From Flavobacteriales bacterium (GTDB lineage Bacteria > Bacteroidota > Bacteroidia > Flavobacteriales_E > Vicingaceae), in contig JAJCYN010000048.1 in assembly GCA_029262915.1 (NCBI GenBank), positions 1 to 7,830 of the forward strand: a DNA stretch of 7,830 bases, in the 5' to 3' direction. Shown here piece by piece: positions 1 through 7,063 of the stretch. Within the stretch, counting starts at the first letter, position 1; the number at the start of each line of letters is the position of its first letter. The notes below the pieces were generated by a model that saw only the letters and a program-made list of their open reading frames with translations, was not told the origin of the DNA and did not search any database. The position numbers were made by a program, and so were the translations under genes.

Positions 1-2183
1 CATTGCCAATTGGCAATGGTTGCTGATGGTTGGAAGGTGGTATTTATGGTGGTATTATTTACTAATGTTACACACATATCTGGTGCACAGCCTGCTGTTG
101 GAATTCCAAAGCTAACTTGTGGTAGTGGTTTTACTGTTACATTGATAGTTGTGTCGTGTGTGCATCCATTGTTGGTTATTACATTCAGATTCGATGGAAA
201 TATCCCGTCTGTTGTATAGGCATATATTGGATTCTGATTATTACTTACTCCTACTCCGTCAGCAAAATCCCAAGTCCAACCTACTATTGTGTTTGATGTG
301 AAAGCATTTGATACTGTTGTTAAATCAGTAAATTGGGTAGTGGCATTTAAACAAACTTCGTCTGGTCCAAAGTTGGCTACTGGATTGGGCCAAACTTCTA
401 TTTGTTGGATAAATGTATTTGAACAATTATTATTTGTAGTAGCAACGAGTGTTACATTATAAACGTTCTCTGAAGGATAATTTTCTATTGGATTTTGAGT
501 GGTATTATCCACTGTGCCATCACTTTGAAAATCCCAACCCCAAGCAGCTATAACATTACCATTGCCACTTGTTACTGTAGAAATATCTGTGAAAGGAATT
601 GCTGTTCCTAAACATTGGTTTTGAAAAAGAAAATTAGCTACTGGCATTGGATGTATAACTATTGATTGCACAATAGTATCAGCACAAAATGCCGTTGCAG
701 CTATTAATTGCACATTGTAATTACCATCTGCTGGATAAAAATTTATTGGGTTTATACTTGTGTTATCTATCGTTCCATTATTTTCAAAATCCCAAAAATA
801 ATTGGTTATTGTTCCTCCATTTCCTACGGAGTTATTTGTAAATGAAGCTGCTACGTTTAAACAAACATCACTGGTTGTAAAAGCTGCTGTTGGAACATCG
901 TAAACTTCTACATTAACGGTAGTGGTATGGGTACATCCACTGTCTGACCCTACTGTTAAAGTAATGGTGTAATTTCCTGATGTTGTGTATGTATAGGGTA
1001 ATGGGGATTGTAATGTGCTTGTTCCTGTTCCGTCTCCATAGTCCCATAACCAACTGGTTATTGTTCCTGTTGCTATTGTTGATGTGTTTGTTATAGTTAT
1101 GGCTGTTCCTAAGCATTCATTGGTTGCTGTAAAGTCGGCTTTGGGTTCTGGGTTAACTATTATTTGTAGGGTTGTTGAATCTTCGCAGCCTAAAGCAGTA
1201 GTTATGTATAGTTCTACTGTATATGTCCCTGCTAATGGATATGTGTTCGATGTGCTTGTTCCTGTGGCATCTACTATTGCATCGTCTTCAAAATCCCAGT
1301 TATAACTAGCTATTGTTCCTCCGTTGGCATTAGACATATCGGTAAAACTCGTTGCAAACCCAAAACACTCATTGCTATGTGTAAAAACCGCGGTTGGCAG
1401 TGGATCAACAGTTATTAAATAAGAAGAGGTTGGTCCAACACATCCATTAGCTAAAGGCGTAACAACAATGGTTCCAGTAACTGGAGCACCAGTAAAATTA
1501 GTAGCCGTAAAAGCAGGAGTATTCCCTATTCCTGAAGCCACTAAACCAATAGTAAGATCAGAATTGGTCCATGTAAAGGTTGTTCCAAGCGTTGAGCTTG
1601 TATAACTTGACAAGGGAATAGGTTCTCCAGAACAAATTGTAGTATCATTAGGCACTACTGCTATAGGAGAAGGATTAACCGTAATGGTATAAGAAGAATC
1701 GAAGCCTATACAGCTATTTGCAGTAGGTGTAACAGTAATTGTTGCAACAACTGGATTTGGAGAGTTATTTATCGCTGTAAAAGAAGGGACATTTCCAACA
1801 CCATTTAGCAGTAACCCAATAGAAGCATCCGAATTCGTCCATGCAAATGTTGTATTAGGAGTAGTGCTCGTAAAAGTAGAGATTGGAATTGCTATCCCAT
1901 TGCAAACAGTCTGATTAATTGGAATTGAAATATCTGGTGTGGATTTAACAACTATTGGATTAGTAATAGAATCAGTGCACCCATTAGAATTTGTTACTAT
2001 TAATTTTACTTGATGCGTACTCGTAGAAGTAAAAGCATAACTAGGGTTTGGTAAAGAGGAAACACCAACTCCATCACCAAAATCCCAACTGTAAGTATAT
2101 CCTGCAACAACTGGCGTTGTAAAACTAACATTTCCGCCAGGACAAATGGAATCAAAAGAAGAAGTAAAACTTACTACAGGGTT
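1..2183 (-). repeat. Tandem array of at least nine PKD / PKD-like domains, inside the large secreted protein
   Basis: Each unit ends in a short NP-, DP-, HP- or KP-type linker, which sets the boundaries. In residues: A 668-750, B 751-840, C 841-930, D 931-1014, E 1015-1098, F 1099-1181, G 1182-1268, H 1269-1355, and I from 1356, cut by the edge. Units are 83-90 aa. A, E and H carry the canonical PKD core: WDFGDG at 700, WDYGDG at 1047, WDFADG at 1305. D, F and G carry longer variants: WDFEDDAIVD at 963, WDFENNGTID at 1131, WDFQSDGTVD at 1217. B and C are a different PKD-like type that share WTNSD...IGL and a PxFTA motif, and look like a duplicated pair. Units D to H each have one cysteine near the start and one before the last strands, consistent with one disulfide per domain. 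Such arrays usually act as rigid extracellular spacers. Confidence 0.85.
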
Positions 2184-4184
2184 AGGAAAAATTTCAACAG
2201 AATCAACTAGTGTATTGCAAAAAGCATCATTAACTGTGTAGGTATGAACTCCTGGTGTTAAATTTAAAACTGATGAAGTTGTTTGTGCTCCTGGAGACCA
2301 TAAATATTCATAAGTAGGTGCTCCTCCCGAAACAACTAATGCTACATTTCCGGGGTCACACGAATCTACAGTCGCAACTACGCTTAATGGTGCTGGGGGA
2401 GCACAATTTGTGTTAAAATGTCCAAAAAAACCTTGCCCACAAGCAAGTAAATTACCATCATTTGCTGGTATAATATCGTATACTGCACCAGGTGTAGGGT
2501 CAGTTGATAATAACGTTAAAGAAGCATCATATTTAACAATTCCCGTTAAACTTCCTGCATAAATATTACCACACAAATCAGAAGTTAAACCACTACATAA
2601 AGCTTTTGACCCGTTAGGGATATTGACACTACTTACAAAAGCCAAAGTATTCTTATCAAATTTTCGTAGGCTAAGACCATCAGAAACATATACAAAATTC
2701 CCACTAATAGCTATCCCATTAAAACCTTGATATATCTTAGGATTATAATCAGGATTATATGCATAGCCTACCCCAGCTTCATATAAAAGAATTCCACTTT
2801 GAACAGACCCGGCCGGAGTAAAATTAGCATTCGTTTTTTTTAATGTATTGGTTGCTGCAATACCTGTAAAACCAAATGTTACATGAAGTGAGTATATATC
2901 TCCATTACAATCCGTTGCTATAGCTCTTGTCTCCGCACCATAAGGAATTTCATTACTTATAGCACCTGTAGTTATGTCCCATTTTGCAAGATTATTGGGT
3001 CCTGGATCTACAAAATAACCTCCTATAGCAAGAACTGTCTTAGATTTATTAAAAGATAATCGCCATTCTTCAACTAATCCGGAAAAAGCCCACATTAAAA
3101 CACCTGAAGGATCAAGTTTTTGACGTCTTCCAGCTGAATAATTACCAATAATATATAGGTTGCCAGGATTATCTACTGCAATATCCCCTAAAAAAATTGA
3201 ATAAAAAGTATAGGTCCACTGTAAAACACCTACAGCGTTATATTTTTGAACGTGGTGTTTTTGTGCTGCTCCAGCTGAATAATTACCATAAACAAATATA
3301 TTACCAGCCGCATCCGTTTGTATATCATAAGCTTTATTAAGACCAACAAATGCTGGATTTTGAATCCAAGGATCTATAATTATACCTTCAGAAGAAGAAA
3401 TATTATTCGAATTAAATTTAAATGATATTTTTTTATTGTCTATTTCATATTGAACAGGAATATCTGTTTTAGTTTGCTGTGTAAAAGCATTAGGAGCTTT
3501 ATCTGTAAGTTGCCAATTTTCTTTTAATGCACCTTTTGGAAATATTGATTTTATTAAAAGGTCACCATTAATTTGTTTACTAATTTCATCTATACCTTCC
3601 CATTCAAATGCAATAGTTGGAATAACAGTATTAGGTTGAACTATAAATTTATATTTAATTCCTCCTTCTTTTGGTAACTCAAACTCAACATCTACTCCTT
3701 GAAATAAGTTTTTGTATGTCAATTTGTTATAGGTAGGTATAAAATTGTATATGTTTGGAACTCCTTCATTCTCGTAATTGTGATAAGCAATTGCCTTATT
3801 TTCTGGCTCTATCTGAACAGATGGATTTGCATTTAACCATCGCATTGTTACTTTATGCCATATAGACTTATACGTTTTTTTATCTTCCTCTTTTTCTTTT
3901 TGGTTTCTTTCTTCCTCACTAATTTTTCTTCGTTCTGGAAAATAAAAAACAATACCATCTTTAATAAAATATGCATTAAATTCTGAGTTTTCTACTCCAT
4001 AATAAACCTTTTCAGTAAAGGGTACTCCTTCATTTTTTACAAAATCGTAAAACTGTCCTTTTTCTTCAACAAACACCTTACTTTCAAGTGGTTTAAAAAG
4101 CAGCTGACTGCCATTCGTCTGTGAAACCAACGAGAACTGTGGAATAACAAGCAAAAAAAGAATAACTAAATAATTACGTTTCAT
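1..4184 (-). CDS. Large secreted DUF7948 / beta-propeller / multi-PKD protein, C-terminus beyond window
   Basis: The frame starting with ATG at 4184 is open for 1394 codons to the left edge, so the gene is 3'-incomplete. Residues 1-21 form a signal peptide (MKRNYLVILFLLVIPQFSLVS, then QTNG). Residues about 36-273 resemble the DUF7948 domain that precedes propeller repeats in Bacteroidota: a FVEEKGQF motif near 38-45, a charged Glu/Lys-rich stretch near 80-100, and a closing IIIDPW (D271-P272-W273). Residues about 274-593 look like a beta-propeller with recurring phrases such as GNYSAG and GNLYIIG. Residues about 596-667 form an Ig/SprB-like module containing C609. From residue 668 on there is a tandem array of PKD and PKD-like domains (separate entry). 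By analogy with such proteins it is probably exported by Sec and then T9SS, as an adhesin or surface protein. That role is inferred, because the C-terminal sorting domain would lie outside the window. No Shine-Dalgarno sequence is visible. Confidence 0.9.
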   Translation of the reverse strand, partial: MKRNYLVILFLLVIPQFSLVSQTNGSQLLFKPLESKVFVEEKGQFYDFVKNEGVPFTEKVYYGVENSEFNAYFIKDGIVFYFPERRKISEEERNQKEKEEDKKTYKSIWHKVTMRWLNANPSVQIEPENKAIAYHNYENEGVPNIYNFIPTYNKLTYKNLFQGVDVEFELPKEGGIKYKFIVQPNTVIPTIAFEWEGIDEISKQINGDLLIKSIFPKGALKENWQLTDKAPNAFTQQTKTDIPVQYEIDNKKISFKFNSNNISSSEGIIIDPWIQNPAFVGLNKAYDIQTDAAGNIFVYGNYSAGAAQKHHVQKYNAVGVLQWTYTFYSIFLGDIAVDNPGNLYIIGNYSAGRRQKLDPSGVLMWAFSGLVEEWRLSFNKSKTVLAIGGYFVDPGPNNLAKWDITTGAISNEIPYGAETRAIATDCNGDIYSLHVTFGFTGIAATNTLKKTNANFTPAGSVQSGILLYEAGVGYAYNPDYNPKIYQGFNGIAISGNFVYVSDGLSLRKFDKNTLAFVSSVNIPNGSKALCSGLTSDLCGNIYAGSLTGIVKYDASLTLLSTDPTPGAVYDIIPANDGNLLACGQGFFGHFNTNCAPPAPLSVVATVDSCDPGNVALVVSGGAPTYEYLWSPGAQTTSSVLNLTPGVHTYTVNDAFCNTLVDSVEIFPNPVVSFTSSFDSICPGGNVSFTTPVVAGYTYSWDFGDGVGVSSLPNPSYAFTSTSTHQVKLIVTNSNGCTDSITNPIVVKSTPDISIPINQTVCNGIAIPISTFTSTTPNTTFAWTNSDASIGLLLNGVGNVPSFTAINNSPNPVVATITVTPTANSCIGFDSSYTITVNPSPIAVVPNDTTICSGEPIPLSSYTSSTLGTTFTWTNSDLTIGLVASGIGNTPAFTATNFTGAPVTGTIVVTPLANGCVGPTSSYLITVDPLPTAVFTHSNECFGFATSFTDMSNANGGTIASYNWDFEDDAIVDATGTSTSNTYPLAGTYTVELYITTALGCEDSTTLQIIVNPEPKADFTATNECLGTAITITNTSTIATGTITSWLWDYGDGTGTSTLQSPLPYTYTTSGNYTITLTVGSDSGCTHTTTVNVEVYDVPTAAFTTSDVCLNVAASFTNNSVGNGGTITNYFWDFENNGTIDNTSINPINFYPADGNYNVQLIAATAFCADTIVQSIVIHPMPVANFLFQNQCLGTAIPFTDISTVTSGNGNVIAAWGWDFQSDGTVDNTTQNPIENYPSENVYNVTLVATTNNNCSNTFIQQIEVWPNPVANFGPDEVCLNATTQFTDLTTVSNAFTSNTIVGWTWDFADGVGVSNNQNPIYAYTTDGIFPSNLNVITNNGCTHDTTINVTVKPLPQVSFGIPTAGCAPDMCVTLVNNTTINTTFQPSATIANWQ
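3129..3288 (-). repeat. Propeller blade repeat marked by an exact 19-bp direct repeat
   Basis: The 19-mer tccagctgaataattacca occurs at 3129-3147 and again at 3270-3288, offset by exactly 141 bp (47 codons). Both copies encode GNYSAG in the large secreted protein, followed by similar text (QKHHVQKYNAVGVLQW versus RRQKLDPSGVLMW). The 47-residue period fits one blade of a beta-propeller and supports calling this part of the protein a propeller. Confidence 0.7.
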
Positions 4185-4252
4185 AAAATTTTTATAACTC
4201 AAAAAAACAGTCTCTAAATCAAAGACGTACTTTTTGTTTTGATAGTTGCCAT

Positions 4253-4260
4253 CAAATTTA
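4253..4260 (-). promoter_or_regulatory. Candidate -7 promoter element for the large secreted protein gene
   Basis: Minus-strand TAAATTTG matches the Bacteroidota -7 consensus TAnnTTTG and lies about 68 bp before the ATG at 4184, predicting a leader of roughly 60 nt. No TTG lies 17-23 bp upstream, so the -33 half is missing and the call is tentative. The rest of the 186-bp gap to the DUF2480 gene shows no ORF and no convincing terminator. Confidence 0.35.
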
Positions 4261-4370
4261 TTCTAATGATAAGCTTTATGACTGTCTATATTACGGAAAA
4301 ATAAAGAAAGATTAATAGCAATCCAAAACCAATAAATCAGAAATATCAGTAGTCAAATAGTACGATTAAA

Positions 4371-4877
4371 TTATTTTTTCTTAAACAGAGGTACCGAAGA
4401 ACAGGCTTCACCAAACATAATATTTTTAGCATAAGACTGAAGTTTTACAGAAAAATCTACAAAGACAGATTCTGGTATTGGATGCTTTCCACATCCTTTT
4501 ACAATCACGTTTTTATCCTGAAATTGAGCGTAATCTACTTTTAAAAGAATATCGTTAAAAACGGCCTTTTCCAACTCAATTTTATCACCCATTATTACCT
4601 TTTTAGCGAAAGGTTCAATTTTTGAAGCAATTAACATAAAAGCCCATTGCGGAACAATGGCGTCTACAGAACAAACAATTCCAACATACTTATCTTGGTA
4701 AACAGACCAATCATTTGCTGCCACAAAGGCACGCAACTCTTTTTCAACTAACACCAATCCTTCGTGTAAATTGGCTGCCAAATCATATAAAACTCGTTCT
4801 CCTGTTGGATAATAATCATCCAAACTCACTTGCATCAAACTGCTATTTTCTACTCTATTTGTTATTTCGTTTTCCAT
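4371..4877 (-). CDS. DUF2480 family protein
   Basis: This complete 168-aa protein is near the usual family length. Its sequence agrees with what I recall of the family along its whole length: an N-terminal MENEITNRVENSSL, then DDYYPTGER (residues 20-28), a central CSVDAIVPQWAFML, the GCGKHPIPES segment, and a terminal MFGEACSSVPLFKKK. The start at 4877 keeps the conserved first residues; the internal Met at residue 15 would remove them. There is no signal peptide or membrane segment, so it is probably cytoplasmic. Cysteines sit in the CSVDA, KGCGKHP and EACSSVP segments. The molecular function is unknown; in other Bacteroidota the gene is often seen near Fe-S assembly (suf) genes (recalled, not tested), which are absent from this window. 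It is transcribed away from the aldehyde dehydrogenase gene. Its ATG lies only about 10 bp from a TAAATTTG element, so the leader may be very short. Confidence 0.93.
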   Translation of the reverse strand: MENEITNRVENSSLMQVSLDDYYPTGERVLYDLAANLHEGLVLVEKELRAFVAANDWSVYQDKYVGIVCSVDAIVPQWAFMLIASKIEPFAKKVIMGDKIELEKAVFNDILLKVDYAQFQDKNVIVKGCGKHPIPESVFVDFSVKLQSYAKNIMFGEACSSVPLFKKK

Positions 4878-4887
4878 CCTTAAGACA

Positions 4888-4921
4888 CAAATTTACTCAT
4901 TATATTTCCTTAAATTTGCAA
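4888..4921 (-). promoter_or_regulatory. Candidate promoter of the DUF2480 gene, giving a near-leaderless transcript
   Basis: Minus-strand TAAATTTG (4895-4888) matches TAnnTTTG, and a TTG at 4921-4919 sits 23 bp upstream, at the upper end of the accepted -33/-7 spacing. Transcription would start near 4882, about 5 nt before the ATG at 4877. The TTG directly abuts the opposing -7 element of the dehydrogenase gene. Confidence 0.45.
4911..4918 (+). promoter_or_regulatory. amaB: Candidate -7 promoter element of the aldehyde dehydrogenase gene
   Basis: TAAATTTG matches the Bacteroidota -7 consensus TAnnTTTG and lies 35 bp before the ATG at 4954, predicting a leader of about 30 nt. No TTG is present at the proper upstream distance. 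The leader is A/T-rich with no Shine-Dalgarno sequence, as is common in this phylum. Confidence 0.45.
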
Positions 4922-4953
4922 CCGATTTTAAAACAAACTAAAATTATTTAACA

Positions 4954-6513
4954 ATGCCTGAAACTTTAACAGCAGACAAATACGGAATGCAAGAAGCATT
5001 AAAAGCTCTTGGATTAAAAGAAATAAACGAAGGAACCTCAACAGGTTCTATCAATTTTGGAAGTGGAGAAATTATTTCTTCTTACTCTCCAACTGATGGT
5101 TCTTTAATAGGAAAAGTAACAACAACAACTAAGGAAGATTATGAAAAGGTGATGAATTCTGCAACTGCTGCTTTTAAAGAGTTTAGGCAAATGCCTGCCC
5201 CTCAAAGAGGAGAAATAGTTCGCCTGTTTGGGAATAAACTAAGGGAATTAAAAGAGCCTTTAGGGAAATTAGTTTCTTACGAAATGGGAAAATCCTTACA
5301 AGAAGGTTATGGTGAAGTTCAAGAAATGATTGATATCTGTGATTTTGCGGTTGGGTTATCAAGACAATTAAATGGACAAACTATTCCATCAGAAAGACCA
5401 GGTCACGCTATGAGAGAACAATGGCATTCAATTGGTGTTGTTGGAATTATTTCAGCATTTAACTTTCCTGTTGCTGTTTGGGCTTGGAATACTGCTTTAG
5501 CTTGGATTTGTGGAGATATTTGTGTTTGGAAAGGATCTGAAAAAGCACCTTTATGTTCAGTTGCTTGTCAAAATATAATTGCAGCTATTTTAAAAGAAAA
5601 CAATTTACCAGAAGGTATTTCTTGTATCATTAATGGAGATTACAAAGTTGGTGAAATGATGACTACCGATGAAAGAATTCCTTTAGTTTCTGCAACGGGT
5701 TCTACTAGAATGGGAAGAATTGTTGGAGCAACAGTTGCTCAACGATTTGGAAAATCGTTATTAGAATTAGGAGGAAACAATGCCATTATTATTACTCCAA
5801 CTGCAGAGTTAAAAGTAGTAGTTCCAGGAGCTGTTTTTGGTGCGGTTGGTACTTGTGGACAAAGATGTACTTCTACTAGAAGACTAATCATTCATGAATC
5901 TGTTTATGATAAAGTACGAGATGCTATTGTTGGTGCTTATGGACAGTTAACTATCGGCAATCCATTAGATGAAAAAAACCACATTGGACCTCTTATCGAT
6001 AAAGATGCTGTAAATACTTATTTAGCTGCAATTGAAAAAGCAAAAGCTGAAGGTGGAAATGTATTGGTTGATGGAGGTGTTTTGGAAGGCTCAGGATATG
6101 AAAGTGGATGTTACGTAAAACCAGCAATAATTGAAGCCAAGAATGATTTTGAAATTGTACAAACTGAAACTTTTGCTCCAATTTTATACCTTATAAAATA
6201 CTCAGGTGAGGTGGAAAATGCTATTGAAATGCAAAACGGTGTTGCACAGGGGTTATCTTCTGCTATTATGACCAATGAAATGAAAGAGGCGGAAAAATTC
6301 TTGTCTTTCGCTGGTTCTGATTGTGGAATTGCTAATGTAAACATTGGTACTTCTGGTGCTGAAATTGGTGGTGCTTTTGGTGGTGAAAAAGAAACTGGAG
6401 GAGGAAGGGAATCTGGTTCCGATGCTTGGAAAATTTATATGAGAAGACAAACAAATACCATTAATTATTCTGACGAGCTTCCTTTAGCTCAAGGAATTAA
6501 ATTTGATTTATAA
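4954..6513 (+). CDS. amaB: ALDH7 (antiquitin-type) aldehyde dehydrogenase, probable L-aminoadipate-semialdehyde / piperideine-6-carboxylate dehydrogenase
   Basis: This complete 519-aa cytoplasmic enzyme probably oxidises alpha-aminoadipate semialdehyde (in equilibrium with piperideine-6-carboxylate) to alpha-aminoadipate with NAD+, the second step of aminotransferase-initiated lysine breakdown. Visible ALDH residues are oxyanion N170 in SAFNFP, K193 and E196 in WKGSE, the nucleotide-binding GSTRMG at 249-254, general base E271 in LELGGNNA, nucleophile C305 in GQRCTSTRR, and E405 in TETFAPILY. Assignment to ALDH7 rests on the GGNNAIII segment, on GGEKETGGGRESGSDAWK (about 476-493), and on the C-terminus MRRQTNTINYSDELPLAQGIKF, which closely matches animal antiquitin as I recall it. 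The N-terminal ALGLKEINEGTSTG fits bacterial members and supports the start. No lysine aminotransferase gene is in the window, so the exact substrate is inferred from family. It diverges from the DUF2480 gene across 76 bp. Confidence 0.93.
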   Translation: MPETLTADKYGMQEALKALGLKEINEGTSTGSINFGSGEIISSYSPTDGSLIGKVTTTTKEDYEKVMNSATAAFKEFRQMPAPQRGEIVRLFGNKLRELKEPLGKLVSYEMGKSLQEGYGEVQEMIDICDFAVGLSRQLNGQTIPSERPGHAMREQWHSIGVVGIISAFNFPVAVWAWNTALAWICGDICVWKGSEKAPLCSVACQNIIAAILKENNLPEGISCIINGDYKVGEMMTTDERIPLVSATGSTRMGRIVGATVAQRFGKSLLELGGNNAIIITPTAELKVVVPGAVFGAVGTCGQRCTSTRRLIIHESVYDKVRDAIVGAYGQLTIGNPLDEKNHIGPLIDKDAVNTYLAAIEKAKAEGGNVLVDGGVLEGSGYESGCYVKPAIIEAKNDFEIVQTETFAPILYLIKYSGEVENAIEMQNGVAQGLSSAIMTNEMKEAEKFLSFAGSDCGIANVNIGTSGAEIGGAFGGEKETGGGRESGSDAWKIYMRRQTNTINYSDELPLAQGIKFDL

Positions 6514-6541
6514 ATTTCTCATTCTCTTAAGTACATTTTCT

Positions 6542-6607
6542 AGAGCAAAATAATTATGTCATAAATCCATATTTAAAGTATTTTTATTCCATTTTATTGC
6601 TCTTTTT
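6542..6607 (+). terminator. Weak intrinsic terminator candidate after the aldehyde dehydrogenase gene
   Basis: AGAGCA (6542-6547) can pair with TGCTCT (6598-6603), which runs into a TTTTT tract. The intervening 50 nt are A/T-rich and could extend the stem imperfectly. It lies 28 bp past the stop codon. The long loop makes this uncertain. Confidence 0.3.
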
Positions 6608-6639
6608 AATAACTATGCAAAACTTTATCTTGTTGGTTT

Positions 6640-6670
6640 TTGAATAATTTGTTAATTTTTTGTAAATTAG
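6640..6670 (+). promoter_or_regulatory. Candidate promoter for the small secreted protein operon
   Basis: TTG at 6640-6642 is followed, after 20 bp, by TAAATTAG at 6663-6670, one mismatch from TAnnTTTG. The spacing is good for a Bacteroidota promoter. Transcription would begin near 6676, giving a leader of about 75 nt before the preferred start at 6752. That leader contains the hairpin at 6720-6738. Confidence 0.35.
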
Positions 6671-6719
6671 CAATGCTGAGTATCATTAATTAAGCAACCT
6701 AACAATTGTTTTTTACGTC

Positions 6720-6738
6720 TTTCGCATAAGATGCGAAA
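6720..6738 (+). promoter_or_regulatory. Perfect 8-bp inverted repeat in the leader of the small secreted protein gene
   Basis: TTTCGCAT (6720-6727) and ATGCGAAA (6731-6738) are exact reverse complements separated by AAG. The hairpin ends 13 nt before the ATG at 6752 and is followed by CAAATTTTTATA. It could be an RNA hairpin that affects translation or transcription, or a protein-binding palindrome. An in-frame upstream ATG at 6731 lies inside the 3' arm, which makes it a poor start codon. Confidence 0.5.
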
Positions 6739-6751
6739 CAAATTTTTATAT

Positions 6752-7063
6752 ATGAAACACCTATTAGCCATCCTTTTTTTATTATTGAATATCTTTTCTT
6801 TTTCTCAAGATCTTGAGAAGAGAGCCGAAAACCTTGTCTCCGCAACAACAAAAGTATTTACTTATAAAGTGCTAAACGACACCCTCTCTAATGTTCAGGA
6901 TAGTCAATCTATTCAAAAAATAAACCCAACGCAGAAAAATATTATAAAACAATTCTTAGCTATAGAAGGAGTTAATCAAGCATCATATGATAGAGCAACA
7001 GGTACCTATACGGTTGTTACTAAGATCGCAACTAAGCTTGCCAAAAAAATAACTTTTGATTAA
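6752..7063 (+). CDS. Small secreted protein of unknown function
   Basis: Starting at 6752 gives 103 aa with a clean signal peptide: MKHLLAILFLLLNIFSFS, then Q19. An in-frame ATG at 6731 would add seven residues (MRNKFLY), but that ATG is buried in a hairpin arm, so 6752 is preferred. The mature part (about 85 aa) has no cysteine and no membrane segment. It begins with a charged, probably helical stretch (QDLEKRAENLVSATTKVFTYKVLND). A Gln/Asn/Ser-rich middle follows, then a segment FLAIEGVNQASYDRATGTYTVVTKI (residues 68-92) that looks like helix-turn-strand-turn-strand, and a basic tail KLAKKITFD. I do not recognise the family. The stop codon abuts the start of the next, large secreted gene, so the two are almost certainly co-transcribed. 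A partner or accessory role for that protein is possible but is inferred from context only. Confidence 0.8.
   Translation: MKHLLAILFLLLNIFSFSQDLEKRAENLVSATTKVFTYKVLNDTLSNVQDSQSIQKINPTQKNIIKQFLAIEGVNQASYDRATGTYTVVTKIATKLAKKITFD

Noticed and set aside
10..219. Plus-strand ORF of 69 codons
   Set aside because: It is antisense to the continuous minus-strand PKD frame, and its protein looks like no known family.
913..1305. ORFs on both strands (913-1116 minus, 1084-1305 plus)
   Set aside because: They are alternative-frame shadows of PKD domains D to F; the main minus frame is open throughout and carries recognisable motifs.
1..2183. Periodic structure resembling a CRISPR or satellite array
   Set aside because: The periodicity is protein-level, from PKD domains of 83-90 residues; no identical nucleotide repeats or spacers are present.
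4183..4195. Palindrome of A and T bases overlapping the start codon of the large PKD gene
   Set aside because: It is made only of A and T in an A/T-rich leader and is expected by chance; the stem would be very weak.
4285..4370. Intrinsic terminator after the DUF2480 gene
   Set aside because: Only a 4-bp GATT/AATC stem before a T-rich stretch was found on the minus strand, too weak to call.
4715..4951. Plus-strand ORF of 78 codons
   Set aside because: It is antisense to the DUF2480 gene and runs through the divergent promoter gap up to the dehydrogenase start; its protein is low-complexity.
5993..6450. Three minus-strand ORFs
   Set aside because: All lie antisense within the conserved C-terminal half of the aldehyde dehydrogenase and have shadow-type composition.
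6731..6751. Start of the small secreted protein at 6731 instead of 6752
   Set aside because: The ATG is inside a hairpin arm and adds seven residues ahead of a complete signal peptide; it remains possible but less likely.
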